This document shows positions 1 to 4,984 of a stretch of 6,479 nucleotides of DNA, piece by piece (within the stretch, counting starts at the first letter, position 1; every line of letters starts with the position of its first letter). The DNA is from Nanobdellota archaeon. GTDB lineage: Archaea > Nanobdellota > Nanobdellia > Pacearchaeales > GW2011-AR1. The stretch is from assembly GCA_030689875.1 (NCBI GenBank), contig JAUYHR010000056.1, positions 1 to 6,479 of the forward strand. The letters run 5' to 3'. A model generated the notes under the pieces. That model made no database searches and was not told the DNA's origin. It saw only the letters and a program-made list of their open reading frames with translations. The translations under genes were made by a program, and so were the position numbers.

Positions 1-54
1 TTTTCCAAGTTTGACTTCGTGATAATATCTCGTGAAGTCGCTCGGATTTGACAC
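1..54 (-). CDS. possible 5' end of an unrecognised minus-strand gene (partial)
   Basis: Reading minus from a GTG at 54-52, 18 codons stay open to the window edge and use codons typical of this genome (AGA, AAA, GGA, TAT). A TATA-like T/A stretch (about 77-85) lies about 27 bases upstream of that GTG, the same geometry as the other leaderless genes here. The short peptide begins (M)SNPSDFTRYYHEV and matches nothing I recognise. A GGAGG immediately abuts the GTG, too close to act as its own ribosome binding site. The frame also continues upstream without an ATG as far as a stop near 106. The opposite strand is open over the same stretch, so this could be chance. Low confidence; the sequence left of the window would settle it. 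Confidence 0.28.
   Translation of the reverse strand, partial: MSNPSDFTRYYHEVKLGK
13..39 (+). other. inverted repeat / potential RNA hairpin
   Basis: GACTTCGTGA and TCGTGAAGTC flank a 7-base loop. As plus-strand RNA they form a 10-bp stem including two G-U pairs; on the minus strand those two become A-C mismatches. This favours a plus-strand RNA structure if it is real, but the position overlaps the possible partial minus-strand gene, so coding constraint or chance could also explain it. Confidence 0.3.
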
Positions 55-71
55 CTCCGGTTCAAATTCCT

Positions 72-103
72 GAAAAATAAATAAACATTCAGCTTCGCTG
101 AAT
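72..103 (-). terminator. hairpin plus T-rich tract downstream of tRNA-Arg
   Basis: Seven bases after the 3' end of the tRNA, reading minus, comes a perfect 7-bp inverted repeat (ATTCAGC / GCTGAAT, 87-103) with a 3-base loop, followed by a T-rich run (TTTATTTATTTTT on the minus strand). The arrangement resembles an intrinsic terminator. In archaea the T-run alone often suffices. The same T-rich run may instead serve as a TATA-like element for the possible gene at the left edge. Confidence 0.45.
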
Positions 104-110
104 ATTATAA

Positions 111-184
111 TGCCCCCACGAGGATTTGAACCTCGGTTACAGAGTCCGCAACCCTGCGTTCTATCCTGGCTGAACTATGAGGGC
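111..184 (-). tRNA. tRNA-Arg (anticodon GCG)
   Basis: The minus strand folds into a complete 74-base cloverleaf. The acceptor stem GCCCTCA pairs with TGGGGGC (one G-T pair), followed by discriminator A at 111. The D arm is GTTC/GAAC around a 10-base loop. The anticodon stem CAGGG/CTCTG closes the loop TTGCGGA, giving anticodon GCG, which reads CGC and CGU arginine codons. The variable loop has four bases and the T arm is CGAGG-TTCAAAT-CCTCG. No intron is present and the 3' CCA is not encoded (the next bases are TTA), so a CCA-adding enzyme is expected to complete it. It is divergent from the downstream plus-strand glycosylase gene and has its own AT-rich promoter region. Confidence 0.95.
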
Positions 185-202
185 GAGCAATTTCACGGAA
201 GG

Positions 203-216
203 TAAATTATTTTTTA
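203..216 (-). promoter_or_regulatory. probable TATA box of tRNA-Arg
   Basis: Read on the minus strand, AAAAAATAATTTA lies with its centre about 26 bases upstream of the tRNA 5' base, where an archaeal TATA box would place initiation at or near the mature 5' end. The whole 185-296 region is AT-rich, so the exact box is uncertain. Confidence 0.45.
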
Positions 217-266
217 TTAATTACTGAGTGAAGTTGCGAGTAGATTAAATTTATTATTAATATATA

Positions 267-275
267 TTTAAATAT
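267..275 (+). promoter_or_regulatory. TATA box of the UDG gene, leaderless
   Basis: TTTAAATAT is centred 26 bases upstream of the ATG at 297. Archaeal transcription begins about 25-27 bases from the TATA centre, so the transcript should start at or within a base or two of the A of the ATG. No Shine-Dalgarno sequence precedes the start (the bases are T-rich), consistent with a leaderless mRNA. Confidence 0.6.
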
Positions 276-296
276 CCTTTTAAGTTTTTTATTTTA

Positions 297-893
297 ATGA
301 CAGAACCGGAATACATAAGATTGGTGAAGGAGACGGAGATTTATAAAAATTGCACGAATATCGTCGTGGGAAAGGGAAATCTTAATGCAGATATTCTTTT
401 TGTCGGGGAAGCGCCCGGGAAGAACGAGGATTTGCAGGGAGAGCCATTTGTAGGGCTTGCAGGAAAGAATCTGGATAAATTGCTGGCGAAAGTTGGATTA
501 AGCATGAATGATGTTTATATCGCGAATATTTTAAAGTGCAGACCGCCCGAGAACAGAGATCCTCTTCCCGAAGAGATAAAGGCGCACACTCCCTGGCTAT
601 TGGAACAAATTAAAAAAATTAAACCAAAAGTGGTATGTTCACTTGGAAATTATGCGACTAAATTTTTTCTTGCTAAAGGCGAGGTGGATTTGATGAAAAA
701 TCAGCCGGGAATAACTTCAATTCATGGAAAGGTCAGGGACATTGAAATGGGAAATATAAAATTCAGATTGATTCCGCTGTTTCATCCTGCCGCAATAATT
801 TATAAAAGAGATTTAGCCCCTCTCTGGGAAAAAGATATGGAAATTGTTAAGAAAGAAATTAAAATGATTGATGAACAAGTTAAATTATTTTAA
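297..893 (+). CDS. udg: family 4-type uracil-DNA glycosylase, iron-sulfur ligands mostly lost
   Basis: This 198-residue protein should remove uracil from DNA, starting base excision repair of deaminated cytosine. Family-4 motifs are clear: GEAPG at 37-41 followed by ED and the uracil-stacking GEPFVG (F51), N77 before KCRPPENR (80-87), and the second active-site motif HPAA at 163-166. Length matches the family (about 190-220). Family-4 enzymes normally bind a [4Fe-4S] cluster through four cysteines: a CxxC near the N-terminus, the Cys of KCRPP, and one about 15 residues later. Aligning on VVGKGNL, the N-terminal pair is V10 and T13; only C81 remains, and the fourth is H97. C19 and C114 are the only other cysteines and do not sit at ligand positions. 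Catalytic function looks intact but the cluster is probably absent. The start is supported by the TATA position. It stands alone, divergent from tRNA-Arg. Confidence 0.92.
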   Translation: MTEPEYIRLVKETEIYKNCTNIVVGKGNLNADILFVGEAPGKNEDLQGEPFVGLAGKNLDKLLAKVGLSMNDVYIANILKCRPPENRDPLPEEIKAHTPWLLEQIKKIKPKVVCSLGNYATKFFLAKGEVDLMKNQPGITSIHGKVRDIEMGNIKFRLIPLFHPAAIIYKRDLAPLWEKDMEIVKKEIKMIDEQVKLF

Positions 894-948
894 TTTGCAA
901 GAAGTTAAAAAAGGGGCTCTGTTGAAGAATATGGCTATTTTGAAGAAA

Positions 949-963
949 ATATAAATTTATAAA
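949..963 (+). promoter_or_regulatory. TATA region of the zinc-ribbon gene
   Basis: ATATAAATTTATAAA lies 37-51 bases upstream of the ATG at 1000. Initiation about 26 bases downstream would give a leader of roughly 15-25 bases, just enough to include the Shine-Dalgarno sequence. This contrasts with the leaderless arrangement of the other genes. Confidence 0.5.
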
Positions 964-984
964 TCCCAATTATTTCTAAATTTC

Positions 985-990
985 AGGAGG
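985..990 (+). promoter_or_regulatory. strong Shine-Dalgarno sequence, AGGAGG
   Basis: AGGAGG ends 9 bases before the ATG at 1000. It is the only canonical, well-spaced ribosome binding site I find before a gene in this window. It fixes the start codon and suggests efficient SD-dependent initiation of a highly expressed small protein. Confidence 0.8.
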
Positions 991-999
991 AAAAAACAA

Positions 1000-1203
1000 A
1001 TGTGCGGATTTAACGACAGAGGAAGCGGCGGCGGATTCAGATCAGGCGGAAGAGACAGGCCTCAAGGCAATTTTGGACCAAGAGAAATGCATCCTGCAAA
1101 GTGTTCAGAATGCGGAAAAGCTTGTGAAGTTCCATTCAAGCCAACAGAAGGAAAACCTGTTTATTGCAGAGAGTGCCACGCTAAGAGAAAACCAAGATTT
1201 TAG
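1000..1203 (+). CDS. small Gly/Arg-rich zinc-ribbon protein
   Basis: This 67-residue basic protein has two parts. Residues 5-28 are a low-complexity Gly/Arg stretch (RGSGGGFRSGGRDR and more) resembling RGG-type nucleic-acid-binding tails. Residues 35-59 form a zinc ribbon with C35-x2-C38 and C56-x2-C59 around VPFKP and GKPVYC; a fifth cysteine, C42, lies between. The tail KRKPRF is basic. Small proteins combining an RGG-like segment with this CxxC...PVYCxxC ribbon occur, to my knowledge, in archaea and in small-genome bacteria, but I know of no established function. An RNA- or DNA-binding role is inference from composition. Start is fixed by AGGAGG 9 bases upstream. It has its own promoter and a T-rich 3' end. 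Codon use is less A/T-extreme than that of its neighbours (several GGC, AAG, TGC), which could reflect high expression. Confidence 0.85.
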   Translation: MCGFNDRGSGGGFRSGGRDRPQGNFGPREMHPAKCSECGKACEVPFKPTEGKPVYCRECHAKRKPRF

Positions 1204-1320
1204 AAAATTAATTTTTTAAAGTTTGGTGAGAATTTAAATAGGGAATCTATAATTATTTTTATTTTTTGAAACCTTTTATTTTATGGTTTTTGGGATTTTT
1301 AAAGAAGAATGGAATTTTAA
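1204..1320. other. convergent intergenic region with T-rich termination tract and a promoter-like element
   Basis: This 117-base gap separates the plus-strand zinc-ribbon gene from the minus-strand nop10. T-runs at 1212-1217, 1256-1260 and 1262-1267 could terminate the plus-strand transcript, as archaeal polymerase stops at T-tracts. TTTAAATA at 1233-1240 resembles a TATA box in plus orientation. The only reading frame after it is 13 codons (ATG at 1283, stop overlapping the end of nop10), which I do not call as a gene. No hairpin terminator for the minus-strand genes is evident. Confidence 0.4.
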
Positions 1321-1470
1321 TTAATTCTTTCTAACAATATTAATGTCACTTTTAGGAACATCTCTTATTTTTATGAATTTGTAATGCGCGTCGGAAGTTT
1401 TAAAATTACACTTTGAGCAATTTTCTTTTAAAGTATAAATATTGCAGGATTTACAGATTTTTAGTTTCAT
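1321..1470 (-). CDS. nop10: Nop10-like H/ACA RNP protein (49 aa, C-terminally altered)
   Basis: Nop10 is the small protein of box H/ACA ribonucleoproteins; with Cbf5, Gar1 and L7Ae it guides pseudouridylation of rRNA. The 49-codon minus-strand frame starts MKLKICKSC and shows the family pattern: C6-x2-C9, then YTL at 12-14 and K15-E16, C18-x2-C21, T25, H29. Usual archaeal Nop10 has about 55-60 residues and continues with a conserved HPpRFSPEDPYgeYR segment that contacts Cbf5. Here only the His matches; the rest (YKFIKIRDVPKSDINIVRKN) does not. The ATG lies one base after the acetyltransferase stop, implying co-transcription and translational coupling. An aIF2-alpha/nop10 neighbourhood is common in archaea, which supports the call. 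A different small zinc-knuckle protein is possible but less likely. Confidence 0.78.
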   Translation of the reverse strand: MKLKICKSCNIYTLKENCSKCNFKTSDAHYKFIKIRDVPKSDINIVRKN

Positions 1471-1471
1471 T

Positions 1472-1969
1472 TTATATTTTTTTAACCATATATTTCATTT
1501 CAAAACTTTTATATCTCGTAAAGATATTTTTCCAATTATGCCTGCCTTTTTCAACAAAGCCCAATTTTTTATAAAAATTTACAGCATTTAATCTCGCATA
1601 TAATTTTATATTTTCTAAATCTTCTTGTTTAAACATCTCTTCAACTTTATTCATCAAAAATTTACCAATGCCTTTACCCGCATAACTTGGATGAACAAAA
1701 ATATGCCAAAGCCATTCTTTTGATGGGGCGATTTCTATATATCCAACTATTTGTTTTTCTAATGTTCCGACATAAATTTTTCTAAAGGGATTTATAAAAT
1801 CTAATAAGAGATGATCTCCTGCCCCAGTCATTATTTTAACATCTTCAACAGAATAATGACTTCTACTTGTTTCAGAAGATTTTTTTCTTAGTTCTCTTAT
1901 TTTTTTAAAATCTGTAAAAATATTTGCTTTTCTAAGAGATAAATTTATTTGTGAAATTAATTGTTTCAT
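1472..1969 (-). CDS. GNAT-family N-acetyltransferase
   Basis: This 165-residue protein carries a GNAT fold, expected to move an acetyl group from acetyl-CoA to an amine. Its substrate cannot be told from sequence. The conserved core spans about 65-160: a beta strand VGYIEIAP (75-82), strand LWHIFVHPSY (87-96), the acetyl-CoA pyrophosphate loop AGKGIGKFLM (97-106), and the motif-B segment NAVNFYKKLGF (128-138), a very typical GNAT signature. The usual first Gln/Arg of the Q/RxxGxG loop is A97, a mild deviation. The N-terminal 60 residues are basic and not diagnostic. It begins 9 bases after the Nudix stop and ends one base before nop10, so it is the middle gene of a three-gene unit. No Shine-Dalgarno sequence is visible. 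Candidates include a ribosomal-protein or tRNA-directed acetyltransferase, but the operon context is the only hint. Confidence 0.87.
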   Translation of the reverse strand: MKQLISQINLSLRKANIFTDFKKIRELRKKSSETSRSHYSVEDVKIMTGAGDHLLLDFINPFRKIYVGTLEKQIVGYIEIAPSKEWLWHIFVHPSYAGKGIGKFLMNKVEEMFKQEDLENIKLYARLNAVNFYKKLGFVEKGRHNWKNIFTRYKSFEMKYMVKKI

Positions 1970-1978
1970 TTTAGAATT

Positions 1979-2368
1979 CTAATCAGCAATATTAACAAGA
2001 TATTCTTTTAATCTGTTTGGGAGTTTTTCATTAATTAAATTCTCAATTTCTTTTGCTTTAACCCATTTTATCTCTTTTACGTTTTTTCCCGGTTTTGCTT
2101 TTCCATCTTTTATTTCACATAAAAAATAAATCGCCAATTCTTCCTTTTTTTTAATTCCGGAAAAAATTGTGCCCAGATTGGAAATAATATAACCTGTCTT
2201 TTCTTTAGTTACTCTTTTTATCCCTAAGTTCAGCTCTTCATCATAGTGCAATTCTCCGTCTACAAAACTATACTTTTTGTCTCCTTTATTTTTTCCAATT
2301 AATATTTTTCTTTCTTTAGGGTCAAAAATTATTCCTACAATTCTTACATAAAATTTTCCATTTCCCAT
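1979..2368 (-). CDS. Nudix-domain protein with a degenerate catalytic box
   Basis: This 129-residue protein has the Nudix-hydrolase layout. A strand region at 6-15 (FYVRIVGIIF) and ILIGKNKG (22-29) precede the Nudix box at 38-60, and EIKWVKAKEIENL (98-110) is the typical downstream W-x-x-x-E-I element. The box consensus is Gx5Ex7REUxEExGU. Here G38, E44, R52, E56 and G59 are kept, but the first Glu of REUxEE is V53 and the last is K57. In MutT-type enzymes these glutamates bind the catalytic metal, so hydrolysis of nucleoside-diphosphate-linked substrates may be weak or absent and the domain could be a ligand- or RNA-binding relic. It is the first gene of the Nudix-GNAT-nop10 unit; a TATA box 26 bases from the ATG implies a leaderless mRNA. 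Confidence 0.82.
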   Translation of the reverse strand: MGNGKFYVRIVGIIFDPKERKILIGKNKGDKKYSFVDGELHYDEELNLGIKRVTKEKTGYIISNLGTIFSGIKKKEELAIYFLCEIKDGKAKPGKNVKEIKWVKAKEIENLINEKLPNRLKEYLVNIAD

Positions 2369-2388
2369 ATTTGCATAAAGACGCGCAG

Positions 2389-2396
2389 TTATTTAA
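2389..2396 (-). promoter_or_regulatory. TATA box of the Nudix-GNAT-nop10 unit, leaderless
   Basis: On the minus strand TTAAATAA is centred about 26 bases upstream of the ATG at 2368, so the transcript should start at the start codon. Just upstream sits an unusually C-rich block (2397-2416) for such an AT-rich intergenic region, which could hold the TFB recognition element or an operator. Confidence 0.55.
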
Positions 2397-2473
2397 GGGT
2401 TGCGGTGGGGTTTATTTTTCTTTTAAAATAGGTTGAATTAACATTAAATAAATTTTGTAGAACGAACAAATTA

Positions 2474-3181
2474 TTATTTTTCTTTTATTGAGAATTCCAT
2501 CCCTTTTTCTTTTGCTTTTTTTTCAATATTTTCTAGAATTATTCTTAATTTTTTTTCTTCTTTTTTTGGATCTTCAGATTGCGTTTTTAATGAAAAGTTT
2601 CCAGCAGCAAGATAATTTATTTCAACATGCCCTATATTGCCCAATAATTCTTTAATTAACTCCAGTCCATTTGATTTTGCGCTGGTTAATCTGAATTCTT
2701 TTTTTATTATTAATTTTTTAGTTTTTTGCTTGCTTATTATTTGTATAATCCTTTTTGAATTTTCTTCTCCGACGAGTTTTGTTAAAAAATCTGGACTTTT
2801 TTTAACTTGTTCAAAAAAACTATACAAACTTTCTCTTTCTTTTATTTTATCAATTATCTGTTTTGAATTGTCGCCTAAAATGCTTTTTAAAATACTTTCA
2901 TAACTCTTTTCCTGGCTATATTCTTCTATTATTTGTTTTTTTTCGTTCTGAGCCACCCTTCTTAATGAAAGATCCACTCTTTCTGACGAAATTCTTAGAA
3001 CTTTGCAGACAATTTTCTTTTTTGGAACGACATAATCCCTTAAATTTCTTATTCTGCCCGGCGCAATTTCACTTACAACAATGCTTCCCTCTCTTTTTTC
3101 ACCTTCTATTTTTACAAAAACAATAGTTCCAACTATTCTGTCAACGGTGCATAAAACCAAGTCTCCTTCTTCTAATTCCAT
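2474..3181 (-). CDS. eif2a: translation initiation factor aIF2, alpha subunit
   Basis: The alpha subunit of the aIF2 heterotrimer helps deliver initiator Met-tRNA to the small ribosomal subunit. The 235-residue protein has the three expected domains. An S1-type OB fold (about 1-80) includes GTIVFVKI and the archaeal signature EGSIVVSEIAPGRIRNLRDY (31-50), followed by VDLSLRRV (69-76). A helical domain follows (about 81-155), then a C-terminal alpha-beta domain (about 157-235) with the YLAAGNFSLKT segment, which binds aIF2-gamma in known structures. It is somewhat shorter than the usual 260-275 residues, mainly in the middle and at the C-terminus. The loop holding the eukaryotic phosphorylation serine has S37 nearby but the regulatory sequence is of archaeal type. 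A TATA box 26 bases upstream of the ATG indicates a leaderless transcript separate from the preceding hypothetical gene. Confidence 0.95.
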   Translation of the reverse strand: MELEEGDLVLCTVDRIVGTIVFVKIEGEKREGSIVVSEIAPGRIRNLRDYVVPKKKIVCKVLRISSERVDLSLRRVAQNEKKQIIEEYSQEKSYESILKSILGDNSKQIIDKIKERESLYSFFEQVKKSPDFLTKLVGEENSKRIIQIISKQKTKKLIIKKEFRLTSAKSNGLELIKELLGNIGHVEINYLAAGNFSLKTQSEDPKKEEKKLRIILENIEKKAKEKGMEFSIKEK

Positions 3182-3203
3182 TCTTTAAATAAAATTAGCG
3201 GGG

Positions 3204-3213
3204 TTTTAAAGAT
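3204..3213 (-). promoter_or_regulatory. TATA box of aIF2-alpha, leaderless
   Basis: Minus-strand CTTTAAAACC is centred about 26-27 bases upstream of the ATG at 3181. The box begins only about 11 bases after the stop codon of the upstream hypothetical gene, showing how tightly transcription units are packed. No Shine-Dalgarno sequence precedes the ATG. Confidence 0.55.
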
Positions 3214-3224
3214 TGTGATAAGAA

Positions 3225-3587
3225 TTAATTCAAACTTGCAAGTTGTTCCTCTGGAATATAGCCCGGAGCGGTTCTATAATTGATTTTATTATTTGTTACA
3301 TCAAATAAGTATCCAAAATATCTCCACTCTAATTTTCCTTCTTTTTCAAATATTTGTCTTTCTCTTAGAAAGAATATTGAGTCTTCATAAGATTTAATGC
3401 AATTTTGTTTTACGGTTGAGAAAAGTTCATATTTTGGATTCGCAATTTTTTCTAAATTATTTTTTGTAAAATTTTCCATTTCTCTCTTTTTTTCAAGATA
3501 TCTTTTATCAGAAATTAATTTTCTTGTTTCGATTTCTAATTGTTCATACCAATTTAGGCATTGTTCCCGGATTTTTTGGACATCCAT
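3225..3587 (-). CDS. hypothetical protein, 120 aa, unrecognised
   Basis: I do not recognise this protein. It is a soluble, charged 120-residue chain with no signal peptide or membrane segment. Residues about 1-75 look largely helical and rich in Lys/Glu (EQLEIETRKLISDKRYLEKK, then a second helix-like run), with two cysteines (C10, C63). The C-terminal part (about 87-120) is aromatic and strand-like: EWRYFGYLFDV, then NYRTAPGYIPEEQ. It lies between the uS15/RecJ pair and aIF2-alpha in the same direction but has its own TATA box 26 bases from the ATG, so it is probably a separate leaderless unit. Codon use and composition match the neighbours, giving no sign of recent transfer. The reading frame is intact and well placed, so I consider it a real gene. 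Function unknown. Confidence 0.75.
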   Translation of the reverse strand: MDVQKIREQCLNWYEQLEIETRKLISDKRYLEKKREMENFTKNNLEKIANPKYELFSTVKQNCIKSYEDSIFFLRERQIFEKEGKLEWRYFGYLFDVTNNKINYRTAPGYIPEEQLASLN

Positions 3588-3608
3588 GATTTTGGCATGA
3601 ATTTTATC

Positions 3609-3618
3609 TTTATAATAA
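3609..3618 (-). promoter_or_regulatory. TATA box of the 120-aa hypothetical gene
   Basis: Minus-strand TTATTATAAA is centred about 26 bases upstream of the ATG at 3587, again predicting a leaderless mRNA. It lies in the short gap after the stop of the RecJ-like gene. Confidence 0.5.
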
Positions 3619-3632
3619 TTATTGTTATAAAA

Positions 3633-4961
3633 TCATATCTTAATTACTTCAATTTCTAAATTTCTTTTCAAACATTCTAAAAATTCCTGCTCTTTTTCTC
3701 TGTCAATTATGCCCCCCGCAGCAAATTCATGGCCTCCAACTTCGCCCCCAATTAGCGTGATAATCCTGCTGAGAATTTCCCGAACATTTCTTCCTTGACT
3801 TCCAACATTTCTTGCAGAGATTTTTATCTTTTTTTCAGTTTCATTAAAAGCCAGAGCAATTATTGTTGTTTCTTCCGGGTAAATTGATGAATTTGAAATA
3901 ATGCTCGCAATAGTTCCAATCATCGTATCCTTTATTTTGTTTTTAGCATTTATTATTACGAAATTTTCTCCCTGGATTTTTTCTGCTTTTTTAATAAAAT
4001 CCAATCCTGAAATTAATTCTTGTTTGTATTTTAAGTAGATTGTTTCCGCAGATTTTTTTGCCGATGGTATTTCCATGCAAAACTGCAATGCAATTTCGCT
4101 CTGACCAGATCTTGAACAGGCATTTATTTTCGCGCTTATTTCTCTTGTATCTTCAAGTTGATTGTATAATTTTATTAAAAAAATATCTCCAATTATTTTT
4201 TTATTTGTAGATTGGGGATTTCTTAGCATTATTGAGGTTGTTATTGTTTCCATTTCTTTTTCATTTAATTCAAGCAAACTTTTATATTTTCCTTTTATTG
4301 GACTTAAATTTGCTTCTCTTAATAATTCCATTACTCCTATAGCGTCGCCAGTGACTCCCGGAATATACGGGTTTGATGAAAATTCAAGGACCCTATTTAA
4401 GGGCCTCGTAGCCGGATAAATTAACAATCCCTTTTTTCTTTTTATTTCTGAATCTTCTAATATATCTAATTTTTCAATTTCTCCTTCTAATCTGTCGCCA
4501 ACCATCCCAATAATTCCAAGTTTCGCAAGTTTTTTATTTTTTAGGTCAATTTCTTTAGAAAATAAGTAAGTTAATCCGGAACTGCTTATTTTTTGTTTTT
4601 CATGCAATTGAGGATTTATTATATTTACATTCTCTGGAATTTTTTGCGCAATTTCATGATGGTCTATTATAAAAACTTCTTCTAATCCGGATTCTTGAAT
4701 ATAATCTAAACTTCCTGAAGCAAGGTCTAAAAAAAGAATTATTTTATTTTTTTGGAGATTTTCTATAAAATTTTGGTCTAAGCTTTTAATAATTTTTAGA
4801 TTAAATTTTCTGTCAAGTCTAATTAATGTTTGAACCATTATTGCGGCGGACGTTATTCCGTCTGTGTCAAAATGACTGATTAGCTGGATTTCTTTGTCTT
4901 TCGTTTTTTCTAAAAAGATTGAAGCTATTTCTTTGATTTTTAATTCTAGATTATTTGTCAT
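3633..4961 (-). CDS. recJ: RecJ-like DHH/DHHA1 family phosphoesterase (archaeal GAN-type)
   Basis: This 442-residue protein is a predicted metal-dependent single-strand nuclease of the DHH superfamily. Archaeal members of this size include the GINS-associated nuclease of the replisome and RecJ-like exonucleases. All DHH motifs are intact: SHFDTDG (H30, D32, D34), D79 in LFLDLASG, D100-H101-H102, and D156 in GMVGD. The DHHA1 substrate-binding motif is GGEVGGHEFAAGG (405-417, H411). The central region (about 180-330) between the two domains is of archaeal type, which argues against the shorter oligoribonuclease NrnA (about 320 residues). It begins 23 bases after the uS15 stop with no separate TATA box evident, so co-transcription is likely; uS15 next to a RecJ-like gene is a recurring archaeal arrangement. 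Whether it works in replication, repair or RNA turnover cannot be decided from sequence. Confidence 0.92.
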   Translation of the reverse strand: MTNNLELKIKEIASIFLEKTKDKEIQLISHFDTDGITSAAIMVQTLIRLDRKFNLKIIKSLDQNFIENLQKNKIILFLDLASGSLDYIQESGLEEVFIIDHHEIAQKIPENVNIINPQLHEKQKISSSGLTYLFSKEIDLKNKKLAKLGIIGMVGDRLEGEIEKLDILEDSEIKRKKGLLIYPATRPLNRVLEFSSNPYIPGVTGDAIGVMELLREANLSPIKGKYKSLLELNEKEMETITTSIMLRNPQSTNKKIIGDIFLIKLYNQLEDTREISAKINACSRSGQSEIALQFCMEIPSAKKSAETIYLKYKQELISGLDFIKKAEKIQGENFVIINAKNKIKDTMIGTIASIISNSSIYPEETTIIALAFNETEKKIKISARNVGSQGRNVREILSRIITLIGGEVGGHEFAAGGIIDREKEQEFLECLKRNLEIEVIKI

Positions 4962-4984
4962 ACTTCTTTTATTAAAAGGATCAA

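Noticed and set aside
1..51. C-terminal end of a plus-strand gene (16 codons then TGA at 49-51)
   Set aside because: It is open only because it complements the minus-strand frame, uses CGT/CGG codons unusual for this genome, and is too short to recognise. The minus frame is slightly better supported but also weak.
30..72. A second tRNA, suggested by GGTTCAAATTCC on the plus strand
   Set aside because: The sequence resembles a T arm, but the T stem does not pair, no matching acceptor stem or U33-containing anticodon loop is found, and the hairpin at 13-39 has the wrong loop.
2637..3126. Plus-strand reading frames of 87-88 codons opposite aIF2-alpha
   Set aside because: They are antisense to a confidently identified gene, rich in Phe/Leu/Ser as expected from the complement of Lys/Glu-rich coding sequence, and lack plausible promoters.
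3397..3600. Plus-strand frame opposite the 120-aa hypothetical gene
   Set aside because: Its hydrophobic composition is the shadow of an A-rich minus-strand gene. The minus frame is longer and has a correctly spaced TATA box.
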